DNA of 64,000 bases. Source: Palsa-1447 sp964509885. GTDB taxonomy: Bacteria; Verrucomicrobiota; Verrucomicrobiia; Opitutales; Opitutaceae. The notes below the pieces were generated by a model. The model did no database searches. It had not been told where the DNA came from and saw only the letters and a program-made list of their open reading frames with translations. Shown here one piece after another: positions 8,165 through 21,453 of this stretch. A program made the translations under genes and the position numbers. The stretch's first letter is position 1; each line of letters opens with the position of its first letter. The stretch covers positions 100,555 through 164,554 of the forward strand of contig CAZDZL010000001.1 in assembly GCA_964509885.1 (NCBI GenBank), written 5' to 3'.

Positions 8165-10948
8165 ATGGCCTCCGCGACAAAGAGGCGCTGCCTTGCGGTT
8201 GCCCGGGCCTGCGCCACGTGCCTCGGCACGCTGGCGCTGTGGACGCTCTGGCTCGGCCTCGTCCTGCTGCTCGGCTTCCAGGCCTACATCGCCTCGGTGA
8301 ACGAGCTTCGGGTCCCGAGGTTCATCCTGCACTCGATCGAGGGCCACCTCGCCGAGTCCGGGGTCTCGGTCAAGTTCGGACGGGCGACCTTCGACCCCTC
8401 GGGCCGGATCCTGCTCACCAAGGCGCGCTTCAGGCTGGAATCGTTCGCCGAGCCGGTCATCACGGCGGACGCGATCTACCTGCGCCTGGACCCGTGGGCC
8501 CTCGTCGAGCGGCGCTTCGAGGCGAGGGAGATCCGCGCGATCGGCGCCAACCTCTTCATACCGGCGATGCTCTCGTCCTCGGGGAGGGCGGAGAAGATCG
8601 TCCAGGACCTGGACGCCGGGTTCTCCCTCACCTCCCGGGGGGACGAATTCTCGGTCGACTACCTGAGCTGCCGCCTGGGCGGCCTGCTCGTCACCGCGCG
8701 CGGGCAGGTCAACGCGGGCACGGTCGCCCGCAACAGCGCCGGGACGGAGTCGCTGCCCCTGGCCGAGTTCCTGTCCAAGAACTACGTGGCCCTCAGCCGC
8801 GAGGTCTCCAGGGCTGAGGCGCAGATCGCGGGCCTCGACGGCGCCGGGGTCGTCGCGGTCCTCACCCCGTCCGACACGCGCGGCGCGGTCGTGAGCGCCG
8901 AGCTTTTCGCGGACAGCCTGAGGATGCCCGAGCCCGTCGCAGTCGAGGCCGAGCGGATCCATGCGAGGTGCCGCTTCCCGCTGCTGGGCGGGGCGCCCCT
9001 GATGACGGCGGCCTACGCGAGCGCGGAGAGCCTGCGGGTCGCCGGAAAGGTCGCGGCGACGGGGGTCCTCGCGCGCACGCGCGGGATCCTCAACGTCGAC
9101 ACGCTGTCCTTCGACACGAGGCAGGTGGAGGTCACGGCCGGATCGGTCGCGATGGCGGGCCATTCCGTCCTGGCCCCGCTCGCGAGCGTCGTCCCCGGCA
9201 CCGGGCGGGCGTTCTCCGCCGAGTTGACGGCTATGCTCCTCGGGCGCGTCGTCTGGGCGGCCGGCGACGTGGACCTGGCCGCGAAGTCGGCCGACGTGAC
9301 CTTCGACGGGTCGTTCTCGCCCGGTCTCATCGAGGCGCTCTCGGCGCACACCGGCGTGGCCATCCGGCGCTTCGCGGACCTGACGGAGCCCCTCCAGGCC
9401 GCCGGGCGCGTGCGCCTCGCCCCGGGATGGGCCTTCAGGGACGTGAAGGCGCGCGTGGACACGCGCAACTTCACCGCCTACCTCGTGAGGTTCGACGAGG
9501 CGCGGGGCAACGTGTCGTTCGACGGGACGCATTTCGCGGCCACGGACGCCGTGGTGGTGAGCGGCGACAACCTCGCCCTGGGCTCCTACGAGCAGAACTT
9601 CTCGACGCTGGAGTTCCGGTACCTGCTGACCGGCAGGCTGCGGCCCCTCGACATCTCGCCGTGGTTCGGGGGCGACTGGTGGCCGGGCATCTTCAGGAAC
9701 TTCGAGTTCCCCACGCGGCCGCCCGACGCCACGATCGACGTGCGCGGCCGCTACGCGAAGGGCCGGCACTTCGCCGTGTTCGGGTACGCGGACTCGGCCA
9801 ACCCCGTGCTGCGGGGCGTGCCCTTCGACCGCGCCCGCGTGCTGCTTTACGTCGACCAGGACGCGTGCGACGGGCTCGACATCACGCTCGACCGGGGGAC
9901 GGGGACAGCCCAAGGCTCCTTCAAGCTGTCGACCGAGCCCGAGCAGGGCAACTGGAGCCGGTTTGACATCGACGCGACGGCGTCGATCGACCCGTCGCCC
10001 ATAGGCAGGCTCCTGCCGCCGGAAGCGGCGGCCGCGATCGCGGCCTTCTCGTTCGACCAGCCGCCCGCGATCTCGATCAACGGCCACTTCAGCGGCCCCG
10101 CGGCGCCGGACGGCTCGACCAGCTCGCTCCACACGGAGGTCCGCTCGGCGTCCGGCTTCCGGGTGCACGGCGTGGCGTTCGACAAGGCCTCGTTCAAGAT
10201 CGACCTCAAGGGCGACGACATCGCCGTCAGGGACGTCGACGCGGGCTTCGCGGGCGGCTCCGTCACCGCCTCGGCCGACGTGACGGGCGCGGGCGACGCG
10301 AGGCGCCTGCGCTTCAGGGCGTCCCTCTCGGGGGCCAGCCTTGGCCAGGCCGCCTCCGCGGCCGAGGGCTACGTGGTCTCGGCGCCGCAGGGAAGCTCCA
10401 CCGCGCTCGACACCTTCGCCAAGGACAAGTCGGGCGTGCGGCTCGACCTCAACGCCTCGGCCGAGGGCCGGCCCGGGGAGCTCGCCACCTTCGCGGGCGA
10501 GGGCAACGTCCAGATCCAGGGGTCGACGCTGGGCGAGTTGTCGCTCCTCGGGGGCCTCTCCAAGGTCCTCAAGTTCCCGGAGCTTCGCTTCACCCAGGCT
10601 CGGGCCTCGTTCAAGATCGGGGACGCCTCGCTCAGCTTCCCAGACCTGAGCGTCATCGGGGCCAACTCGGCGATCCGTGCGAAGGGCACGTACTCGATCG
10701 ACCGCCGCATGCTGGACTTCTCGGCCACGATTTACCCCTTCATGGAGAGCAAGTCGCTCCTGCAGGTCTTCAACGCGATCTCCGCTCCCCTGTCGGCGAT
10801 GCTCCGCGTGAGGCTCACCGGGAGCATCGACAAGCCCACGTGGAGGCTCGCCTACAGCCCCCTCAGCCTGCTGCGGGTGGGCGACGTGAAGACGGATTCC
10901 GAGGACAGGCCGGCACAGCCCGCCCCGCTGGCCAATCCCCCTCCCTGA
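8165..10948 (+). CDS. AsmA-like envelope protein
   Basis: The 927-residue product has an N-terminal transmembrane anchor (about residues 18-42) and then an almost entirely beta-rich periplasmic body. The C-terminal part carries the AsmA/DUF3971-type region: KATYSIDRRMLDF-like strands around 840-860 and a terminal GSIDKPTWR motif, typical of AsmA-family lipid-transfer or outer-membrane homeostasis proteins. It begins 4 bases after the DUF4340 stop, so it is in the same transcript as the Gld-like ABC genes. By analogy with the bridge-like AsmA proteins it may act in phospholipid movement between membranes; this is inference. Confidence 0.75.
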   Translation: MASATKRRCLAVARACATCLGTLALWTLWLGLVLLLGFQAYIASVNELRVPRFILHSIEGHLAESGVSVKFGRATFDPSGRILLTKARFRLESFAEPVITADAIYLRLDPWALVERRFEAREIRAIGANLFIPAMLSSSGRAEKIVQDLDAGFSLTSRGDEFSVDYLSCRLGGLLVTARGQVNAGTVARNSAGTESLPLAEFLSKNYVALSREVSRAEAQIAGLDGAGVVAVLTPSDTRGAVVSAELFADSLRMPEPVAVEAERIHARCRFPLLGGAPLMTAAYASAESLRVAGKVAATGVLARTRGILNVDTLSFDTRQVEVTAGSVAMAGHSVLAPLASVVPGTGRAFSAELTAMLLGRVVWAAGDVDLAAKSADVTFDGSFSPGLIEALSAHTGVAIRRFADLTEPLQAAGRVRLAPGWAFRDVKARVDTRNFTAYLVRFDEARGNVSFDGTHFAATDAVVVSGDNLALGSYEQNFSTLEFRYLLTGRLRPLDISPWFGGDWWPGIFRNFEFPTRPPDATIDVRGRYAKGRHFAVFGYADSANPVLRGVPFDRARVLLYVDQDACDGLDITLDRGTGTAQGSFKLSTEPEQGNWSRFDIDATASIDPSPIGRLLPPEAAAAIAAFSFDQPPAISINGHFSGPAAPDGSTSSLHTEVRSASGFRVHGVAFDKASFKIDLKGDDIAVRDVDAGFAGGSVTASADVTGAGDARRLRFRASLSGASLGQAASAAEGYVVSAPQGSSTALDTFAKDKSGVRLDLNASAEGRPGELATFAGEGNVQIQGSTLGELSLLGGLSKVLKFPELRFTQARASFKIGDASLSFPDLSVIGANSAIRAKGTYSIDRRMLDFSATIYPFMESKSLLQVFNAISAPLSAMLRVRLTGSIDKPTWRLAYSPLSLLRVGDVKTDSEDRPAQPAPLANPPP

Positions 10949-11013
10949 CACGGTGATGGGGAATTGCGGAGCGGGGCGCGAGGGGGCGCCAACTGCGTAA
11001 ATCCCGTGGTCCG

Positions 11014-11061
11014 AAACACATTGCCCCGGGTCTGGCTAGGCGCTTAATTCGTCCGGTCCGC

Positions 11062-11088
<27 letters not shown>
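11014..11088. repeat. 16-bp direct repeat pair near kinase start
   Basis: The 16-mer AAACACATTGCCCCGG occurs exactly at 11014-11029 and again at 11073-11088, 59 bases apart. One copy lies before the start codon of the hybrid kinase and the other covers its codons 4-9. The stretch between also has a CATGGACC octamer that recurs just after the second copy. It may be a regulator-binding repeat or a local duplication. Confidence 0.6.
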
Positions 11089-15001
<3,913 letters not shown>

Positions 15002-15012
<11 letters not shown>

Positions 15013-16186
15013 CCAAGGCGGCCAGCTCCCGGATCTCGCCCGCGCGAGACGGCTCGGCGGCGAGGTTGCGCAGCTCGAGCGGATCCTCCGCGAGGTCGAG
15101 GAAGAGCCAGGGCGAGCGATCAGAACCCAGGACCAGCTTGCGTGAGGCGGTCCGCACCCCCGACCACGCCCGGTCGCACTGGTCCGGCAGGCTTACGACG
15201 GAGGGCATCGAGATCCGGGCGGGGCCCCCAGGCGCCACCGGGACCCGGCCCTCGGCCAGGGCGGCGACCATCGCCGGCACGTCGAGGAGCGAGACCGGGG
15301 ACGGGTCGCGGCCGCGGGCGCCCGGGAAACGCAGGAGCAGCGGCACCCGGATGCTCTCCTCGTGGGGCCAGCCCTTGCGGAAGAGGCCGTGGGAGCCGTG
15401 CATGTCGCCGTGGACGGAGGTGGCGATGACCGCGGTGTCCCCGGGCAGCCCCGCCACGAGGCGCCCCATGGAGCGGTCGGTCGCCTCGATGTGCGCATAG
15501 TACCCCGAGAGGTCGCGCCTGGCGCGCGCGGCGGCCCCCGCGGGGACGTTGGCGCGCAGCGGGACCAATCCGGGGTCCGCGGGGGCGACCCCGGCGGCGG
15601 GGTCGGCGTAGGGCGGATGCGGCGCCTCGAGGCTCACCACGGCGAACCACGGGCCCGCTTTCGCGCGCAGCACCTCGGCGGCGCGGGCGCAGACGACGTC
15701 GCTCTGGTATCCCTCGAATCGCGTGGGCTTCGGCAGCCGGGTCCCGTGCAGCCACGGATCGTTGAGGAGGAACCCGCTCTCGAACCCCTCCCAGAAGCTG
15801 AAGCCGCCGCGGTATTCGGGCGGGACCACCGTCCTCGCGTGCTCCTCCCCGGTCAGCTTCGCCCGGCTGTCCCTCGGGGCCAGGTGCCATTTGCCGAAGA
15901 AGGCCGTCTGGTAGCCGCGCTCGCCCATCGCGTGGGCGATTGTCCTCGTCCCCGGGGGAAGCGGGTCGAAGTAGTCCCGGACGCCGTTTTCCGGGGACGC
16001 GACGCCCGTCAGCAGCGCCGCCCGCGCAAAGGGGCCGAAGGGGTGCGGCGTGACGGCCTGCGCGAAGTCCAGCCCCTGCGCCGCGAGAGCGTCCAGGAAG
16101 GGCGTGCGCGCGCCCGGGTCCCCGGCATAGCCGCACGCCTGCGCCCGCCACTGCGTGGTCACGAGGAGCAGGATGTTCGGGGGCAT
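15002..16186 (-). CDS. Sulfatase-fold protein without catalytic residues
   Basis: The 394-residue product has the sulfatase/alkaline phosphatase fold: NILLLVTTQWRA at the N-terminus, TPFLDALAAQG, GKWHL (lysine kept), APHPPY (histidine kept) and a conserved C-terminal SRKLVLG...WLFLDLAEDPLELRN block. The catalytic set is broken. The formylglycine motif CxPSR reads FGPFA at residues 50-54, the first metal aspartate (TDQ) reads TTQ, and SDHGD reads SVHGD. It is therefore unlikely to hydrolyse sulfate esters. The start is ATG 16186; the longer frame runs through the divergent gene. Its 3' end overlaps the convergent kinase gene by 11 bases. Confidence 0.88.
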
Positions 16187-16249
16187 CGCGGGTTGGGTTG
16201 GGTCCGGGTGTTGAGTATCCGCCGCAAGTACACAAGCTGCGGGGCTCCC

Positions 16250-17110
16250 GTGCAATCCAGCGTCGCAACGAGCCCCCGGTGGTGGCTGTGGCCCACGATC
16301 CTCTCGCTCGACGCTCCGGCGGTCGTCGTCCTCTGGCAGCGGCTCATCGCGGGGAGCGCCTCCGTGGAGGCGCGGGCGCCCGAGGCCGTCGTCCTCGGCT
16401 TCTCGGTCTGGCTCTCCTACGCCGCCGACCGCTGGATCGAGGGATGGCGTCTCGTGCCGGGCAGCATCCTCACGCATCGGCACCGCTTCCACCAGAGGTG
16501 GCGGTGGCCGCTCCTGGCCGTGTGGGCCGCCGTCCTTTTCCTCGACGTCCTCGAGGCCTTCCGGGGCCTGACGCGCCGCGAGCTCGGCGCCGGCGCGCTC
16601 CTCCTCTTGCCGGTAGCGGCCTACCTGCTCTCCCACCAGCTTGTCCACAGGCGCAGCCCCTGGCGTGCGCCAAAGGAGGCCTGCGTCGCGGTGCTCCTCT
16701 CCGCCGGCGCGGCGGTGTTCGCCGTGAGCCGGCCCGGCGCGGACCTCATGGGGATCGCGGCCCCCCTGGCGCTCTTCGCCCTGCTCTGCTTCTCGAACTG
16801 CGCGCTGATATCGGTGTGGGAGGACGAGGTCGACCGGGTCCATGGCCAGACCTCCCTGGCGCTCCAATTTGGAGGCGCAGCCGCGCTCGCAAACGCACTA
16901 CCGTGGGCGATCGCCGCCGTGGCGGCGGCAGTCTGGATCGCCGGCGTGCCCCACGCCCGCGCGGCCGCCGCGTGCGCCGCGGCGAGCGGCTCCCTCCTGG
17001 GTCTGGTTGCCCTGGCGGAGGCACGCATCGGACGAGTCCGCGCCCGCGTCCTGGCGGATGTCGCCCTGATGACACCCGCCGCCCTCCTGCTTCTGCGGGC
17101 CGCCGGATGA
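16250..17110 (+). CDS. UbiA-like polytopic membrane protein
   Basis: The roughly 286-residue product has about eight or nine hydrophobic helices. Two acidic segments stand where UbiA-family prenyltransferases bind Mg-diphosphate: SYAADRWIEGW near residue 55 and WEDEVDRVHGQTS near residue 190. Both fit the family only loosely, so it may be a divergent prenyltransferase or a non-catalytic relative. GTG 16250 was chosen; GTG 16208 or TTG 16211 are also in frame but would leave about 20 bases to the divergent sulfatase-like gene. It ends in an ATGA overlap with a methyltransferase, which suggests a joint step on a lipid or quinone-like substrate. Confidence 0.6.
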   Translation: MQSSVATSPRWWLWPTILSLDAPAVVVLWQRLIAGSASVEARAPEAVVLGFSVWLSYAADRWIEGWRLVPGSILTHRHRFHQRWRWPLLAVWAAVLFLDVLEAFRGLTRRELGAGALLLLPVAAYLLSHQLVHRRSPWRAPKEACVAVLLSAGAAVFAVSRPGADLMGIAAPLALFALLCFSNCALISVWEDEVDRVHGQTSLALQFGGAAALANALPWAIAAVAAAVWIAGVPHARAAAACAAASGSLLGLVALAEARIGRVRARVLADVALMTPAALLLLRAAG

Positions 17111-17784
17111 GAGCGGGCCGCAGCGGATTCGACCGGCTCGCGGTGTGCTACCGCGCGCTGGAACTCGCAGCCTTCGGGCGCGACCTCGAGCGCGCGCGGT
17201 TCGCCTTCCTGGACAGGCTCGCCCCGTGCCGCGACATTCTCCTTCTCGGGGAGGGCGACGGCCGGTGCGCCCAGCGCCTGGCGCGGATCGCCCCGCTGGC
17301 GAGGATCCTGTGCGTCGACTCGAGCCCCGGGATGATCGAGCGCGCCCGCTCGAGGCTGCCGGAGGCAGATCGCTCCCGGGTCACCTTCACCTGCGCGGAC
17401 GCCCTGTCGTTCGCGCCGGAACCGGGGACCTTTGACGCCGCCTTGACCTTCTTCTTCCTCGACTGCTTCGATGCGGCCGGGGTCGAGGCGCTGGTCGCGC
17501 GAACCGGACTGGCGCTGCGCCCCGGCGCGCTGTGGCTCTTCGCGGACTTCGTGATGCCGCCCAGGGGGGCCGCCCGCCTGCGCGCGCGGGCGTGGCTGGC
17601 CGTCCTCTACGGCTTCTTTCGCCTCGGAACGGGGCTCAAGGTCTCGTCTCTCCCCCCTTCCGAGGGGATCCTGGAGGGGGCCGGCTGGACCAGGGTCGCC
17701 GGCATGGACCTCCAGCGCGGGCTTGTTCGCAGCTGCGTGTACCGCCGGAACTTGCCTATTGCAGCTCCGGCGGCATCTGCATGA
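17107..17784 (+). CDS. Class I SAM-dependent methyltransferase
   Basis: The 225-residue protein carries the Rossmann-type SAM site: motif I ILLLGEGDGR (about 42-51), the acidic end of strand 2 in CVDSSPGM, and a motif near ADALSF and LTFFFLDCFD. A hydrophobic, basic C-terminal part could contact membrane lipids. Its ATG lies in the stop of the UbiA-like gene (ATGA at 17107-17110), so the two are coupled. It ends convergently with the minus-strand gene, overlapping it by 29 bases. The substrate is not evident. The arrangement resembles quinone or isoprenoid-lipid methylation modules, but that is inference. Confidence 0.8.
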   Translation: MRAGRSGFDRLAVCYRALELAAFGRDLERARFAFLDRLAPCRDILLLGEGDGRCAQRLARIAPLARILCVDSSPGMIERARSRLPEADRSRVTFTCADALSFAPEPGTFDAALTFFFLDCFDAAGVEALVARTGLALRPGALWLFADFVMPPRGAARLRARAWLAVLYGFFRLGTGLKVSSLPPSEGILEGAGWTRVAGMDLQRGLVRSCVYRRNLPIAAPAASA

Positions 17785-19147
17785 CGCGCGCGGAAAGCGA
17801 GTCGAGGAGGGCGCCCGTCGGCCGGACCTGCCTGTCGTCGCCGGTGGGGATGGTCGCCATGGGCCTGAAGTCCCCGAGGAGCAGGCAGTAGTCGCTGTTC
17901 ACCATGATGCCGAGCAGCTCGCCCGTCTTGCTGAAGACGAGGTCGCCCCGGGAGGTCGCGAAATCGCCGAACATGCGCTTGAAGAGTCGGTTGTCCACGC
18001 GGACGTATCCCGGGTGGGCGGCGTCGAGCTTGAAGCCGAGCTCCCCGTAGCCCTTTCCGCCGCCGCTGATGAGGAGCGCCTCGGGGAACTTGAGGGGATC
18101 GGCCGCCAGCGGGTACACCTTGGCGCCGAGCGCCGCGACCTGCTGGGCGTCGACCGGGACGACGACGACCCGCGGGTCGGCGGCGAGGAACTCGATCACG
18201 GAGCCCGTGGACTTGTAGTCCGGCGGTCGGTCGAAGCGCACCGCGACCTTCTCCCAGTCCAGGCCGATCTCCCTCAGCGAGAACGGGGTGTCCTCCGCCT
18301 CGACGAGGGCGTAGACCTGCCTGCCGTCGGTGGTGAAGACCGTCTTCGTGTCCTTGTCCTTGGTCGTGTTGCCGAAGATCCCCTTGCGCGACGCGGTGAA
18401 GGTCGTCTGCACGCGGTTCGCGAGGAAGTCGTTGAAGAGCACGTTCGCGGAGATCGGGCGGTTGTCGCGGATCTCCTTCGTCAGGTCGCCCGAGTTCTGG
18501 GCGAGCTGGCCGACGCCCTCGGCGAGCTGGTTCGTGGCCTGCTCCACCTTCACCCGCTCCGAGCGCTCGCTTTGGACCTGGTTCTGCAGGTCCACAGCCT
18601 GGGCGGCGAGGCGCTGCTTCTCGCTCTCCCCCACCGCGACCTGCACGGTGAGGCCCTCGATCTGCTTGCGCGCGTCGGCCTGCTGCTGCTCGAGCTTGGC
18701 AAGCGCCTGCTTCTGGCGCTCGGCCTCCGCCTTCTTGTCCTCGAGCTCCCGCTGGATCTGGGCGAGCTGGCTCCTCGTGAGCGCGTTCTCCTCGGACTCG
18801 GACTGGTACTTGATGTTGAGCTCGGCCTGGGACTTCTGCGTGTCGACGAGCTGCGCGGTCAGCTTCTGGCTGTCCGCCTGGAGCTGGCCGAGGCTCTTCT
18901 CGCGCGAGGCGAGCGTCGAGTCCGCCGACGAGAGCTTCTGCTCGAGGGCCTGGCGGGACAGCTGCTCGTCGGCGAGCGACTGCCGCATGGCCTCGACCAA
19001 GTCCTGGTCCTTGGAGACCGTGTTCGCCGAGATCTCGTTGACCGGGGGCTGGCGGGGGCGCGCGGGCTCCGCCCTCTCCCACCGCGTGAGCGCGATCAGG
19101 TTGAGGAACAGGAAGTCGACGATGAAGAGTAGGAGCGTCCTGTTCAT
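17756..19147 (-). CDS. Membrane-anchored coiled-coil protein, possible ExbD/MotB-like partner
   Basis: The 463-residue product begins with one membrane helix that contains an acidic residue, LLLFIVDFLFLNLIALT (Asp11). That is the pattern of the proton-conducting helix of ExbD, TolR and MotB. Residues about 45-235 form a long coiled coil rich in Gln, Ala and Glu. The C-terminal 220 residues are globular; the SRGDLVFSKTGELLGIMV stretch near residue 405 resembles the end of a trypsin-like domain but without a clear catalytic triad. Its start overlaps the stop of the upstream membrane gene (ATGA), so the two probably form one complex. I do not recognise a named family. Confidence 0.7.
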   Translation of the reverse strand: MNRTLLLFIVDFLFLNLIALTRWERAEPARPRQPPVNEISANTVSKDQDLVEAMRQSLADEQLSRQALEQKLSSADSTLASREKSLGQLQADSQKLTAQLVDTQKSQAELNIKYQSESEENALTRSQLAQIQRELEDKKAEAERQKQALAKLEQQQADARKQIEGLTVQVAVGESEKQRLAAQAVDLQNQVQSERSERVKVEQATNQLAEGVGQLAQNSGDLTKEIRDNRPISANVLFNDFLANRVQTTFTASRKGIFGNTTKDKDTKTVFTTDGRQVYALVEAEDTPFSLREIGLDWEKVAVRFDRPPDYKSTGSVIEFLAADPRVVVVPVDAQQVAALGAKVYPLAADPLKFPEALLISGGGKGYGELGFKLDAAHPGYVRVDNRLFKRMFGDFATSRGDLVFSKTGELLGIMVNSDYCLLLGDFRPMATIPTGDDRQVRPTGALLDSLSARVMQMPPELQ

Positions 19148-20805
19148 GCTGCGACTGCCGCCGTCCTCTGGCTCTCGAGGATCAGGCGGCGCTTGAAGCC
19201 GCGCACGTGCCTGATCTTGACCAGCGCGACGCAGATGATGCCGAAGAGGTTGGACGAGTATGCCGCGAGGAGGTTCGGCTCGATGACGCCGACCACCTGC
19301 AGGACGAGGGCTGCCGCCGTGCCCATCATGCCGACGTAGAGGCCGCTGTCGAAGAGGTTCTCCTCGTTCTCCATGAGGCGGAGCTTCAGGAGCGGAGACG
19401 CGTCCTGGGTCTCTATCTCGCGGATCTTGCGGAGGCAGGCCATGTACATTCCGACCTGAAGCGCGGCGAATATGCCGATTGATACGAGCGTTGAGGTTTC
19501 CATAGTGACGGGCTTTGAGGTTTGAGGGGGGGCTGTTTGAGTGGAAGTGGCCGCGAGCATCGGGATGACGAGGCGAACGCGGTACTCGGAGGACGGGGCG
19601 GCCTTGAGGAGGAAGGGCTCGGTCGCGACGATGAGGAGCGCGGACATGATGACGGCGAGGACGCCCGCGCGCACGTGCTGCTGCGCCCCGGCGGAGGGGC
19701 CCCCGGCGGGGGACACGATCCAGAGGTCGAGGCCGCGCAGCAGGAGGAAGAGACCGAGGATGTAGCCCGCGTACTTGACGGCCAGCATGAGGCGGGGGTG
19801 CTCGAGGACGAGCGCCGACGCCGCGCCCATCGCCGGGCCGGGGGAGCGGTTCACCGGCACCTCGCGCTGCAGGAGGAGGTTGACGGCGCCCTGGCCGTCG
19901 GAGATCGCGAGGCGCAGGTCCTCGGACCCCGCCTTCCCGTAGCGGATCAGGTAGGCGGAGACCCGGTCCGCGGAGTTGGCGAGCATCGCGGCCGAGTAGA
20001 TGAAAGGCAGCTGGTCGGGCGCCACCCGGCTCAGGTGTGCGTACTCGCCCACCGTGCGCACGCCCTGCGTGCGCCGGACGAGCTCGCAGAGCTGCGTCCA
20101 GTCGAGCCGGCGCCCGAGCGAGAGGAGGTCGAGGTAGAACCCCTCGAGCTCGCCGAGCTCGTTGCGCTGGACGGCCGCGTCGGCGAGGGCGCGCACCTCG
20201 CGCTGGAGCGTCGGCGAAAGGTGCTCGCCCTGGTAGAGGAGGCCCGTGAGGAGGATGAGGGCGTCCAGGGGCTGCCCGCCCGCGCGGTTCGCCGGGACGA
20301 ACCGGCCGGTCGACGTGACGTCGCGGGTCTTAAGGATCGTCTGCACGCCGATCGATCCGGAGTTCGCGAGGTAGGCCCTCACGGCGTCCCGCGAGCGCTC
20401 GGAGATGAGGAAGCTCATGACCGGCGTGCTGGACGCGTGGTCCGTCTTCTGGCGCAGGTTGAAGATCGGGTCGAGCGACGCGTCCCAGCCGCCCCAGGCC
20501 ACGAGCGCGGGCTGGCGCGCCGAGAGCTCGCCGAGATCCCTCTCGAGCGCGGCGGCCCCGGGGTCCTCGACCGCCTTCGCGGCGCCGAGCAGGAGGAGCG
20601 CGGGCCCGATCTTCTCGGAGCCGACCAGGTCGCGCCCGAACGCGGCCACGGACGGCGTGTCGGCGCCCGCCGAGCGCAGCAGGCCCCTGCCGACGGACTT
20701 CAGGCTCACCGGCAGCAGCCAGGCCAGCACCGCGACCACCACGCCCGCAAATACGAGAGCCGGGGCTGCGGGAGGGGTCTTGTGGGCCTCGTGGGGTCGA
20801 CTCAT
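19144..20805 (-). CDS. Multi-pass membrane protein with ExbB/MotA-like C-terminus
   Basis: The 553-residue product has an N-terminal helix (about 16-36), a large soluble part (about 40-350), two helices (about 358-412), and a C-terminal three-helix unit. That unit starts at STLVSIGIFAALQVGMYMACL and continues with a short loop, then YVGMMGTAAALVLQVVGV and LLAAYSSNLFGIICVALVKI. The GTAAALV and SSNLFGI elements sit where ExbB/TolQ/MotA have GTVxG and the conserved small/polar residues of helix 3. The next gene has the matching ExbD-like helix. ATG 20805 was chosen; longer reading runs through the divergent def gene. Novel composition, function unknown. Confidence 0.68.
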   Translation of the reverse strand: MSRPHEAHKTPPAAPALVFAGVVVAVLAWLLPVSLKSVGRGLLRSAGADTPSVAAFGRDLVGSEKIGPALLLLGAAKAVEDPGAAALERDLGELSARQPALVAWGGWDASLDPIFNLRQKTDHASSTPVMSFLISERSRDAVRAYLANSGSIGVQTILKTRDVTSTGRFVPANRAGGQPLDALILLTGLLYQGEHLSPTLQREVRALADAAVQRNELGELEGFYLDLLSLGRRLDWTQLCELVRRTQGVRTVGEYAHLSRVAPDQLPFIYSAAMLANSADRVSAYLIRYGKAGSEDLRLAISDGQGAVNLLLQREVPVNRSPGPAMGAASALVLEHPRLMLAVKYAGYILGLFLLLRGLDLWIVSPAGGPSAGAQQHVRAGVLAVIMSALLIVATEPFLLKAAPSSEYRVRLVIPMLAATSTQTAPPQTSKPVTMETSTLVSIGIFAALQVGMYMACLRKIREIETQDASPLLKLRLMENEENLFDSGLYVGMMGTAAALVLQVVGVIEPNLLAAYSSNLFGIICVALVKIRHVRGFKRRLILESQRTAAVAA

Positions 20806-20874
20806 GCGCGGGTGTCGAAAGTATTGGTTGCGGGCCCGACGGACGGCTATCAGGCTGGATAGTCTCACCGACCG

Positions 20875-21453
20875 ATGTCTCTGGAAATTGTTCACTACAA
20901 CGATCCAGTTTTGCGCAAGAAAGGCGAGAAAATCACCGTGTTCGACGACGCGCTCGCCTCGTTCGCCGAGCAGATGGTCCACACGATGCACGAGGCGCAC
21001 GGCATCGGGCTCGCCGCCCAGCAGGTCGGCAGGGCCGTGCAGGTGTGCGTCGTCGACCTGAGGGTCGCGGAGGTCGACTTTGACTGGAAGCTCGACGGGG
21101 CCAGGACGCCGCTCGAGCTGATCATGCCGATGGTCGTCGTGAACCCCAAGATCACGGTGGCGAAGAAGACCCCCACCGTCTCCTCGGAGGAGGGATGCCT
21201 GTCGTTTCCCGAGATCCGGGGCGAGGTCTCCAGGGCGGAGTCCATCTCGGCCAAGTTCCAGGATCAGTACGGCCTCCCCCACGCGCTCGAGTGCACGGGT
21301 CTCTTCGCCCGGTGCATGCTCCACGAGGTCGACCACCTCAACGGGGTCCTCTTCATCGACCATATGGACAAGGCGGTCCGTGCCTCCGTCGACGAGGCCG
21401 TGAAGGCGCTCGCGAGGAGCACCAAGTCCGCCCGCGCGGCGGCGAAGGCGTGA
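20875..21453 (+). CDS. def: Peptide deformylase
   Basis: Removes the formyl group from the N-terminal methionine of new proteins. All three metal/active-site motifs are present in the 192-residue product: GIGLAAQQVG (motif 1, about residues 43-52), EEGCLSFP (motif 2, Cys metal ligand) and HEVDHLNG (motif 3, the two histidines and catalytic glutamate). The slightly long C-terminus (KALARSTKSARAAAKA) is basic. It overlaps the next gene's GTG start by 4 bases. Confidence 0.96.
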   Translation: MSLEIVHYNDPVLRKKGEKITVFDDALASFAEQMVHTMHEAHGIGLAAQQVGRAVQVCVVDLRVAEVDFDWKLDGARTPLELIMPMVVVNPKITVAKKTPTVSSEEGCLSFPEIRGEVSRAESISAKFQDQYGLPHALECTGLFARCMLHEVDHLNGVLFIDHMDKAVRASVDEAVKALARSTKSARAAAKA

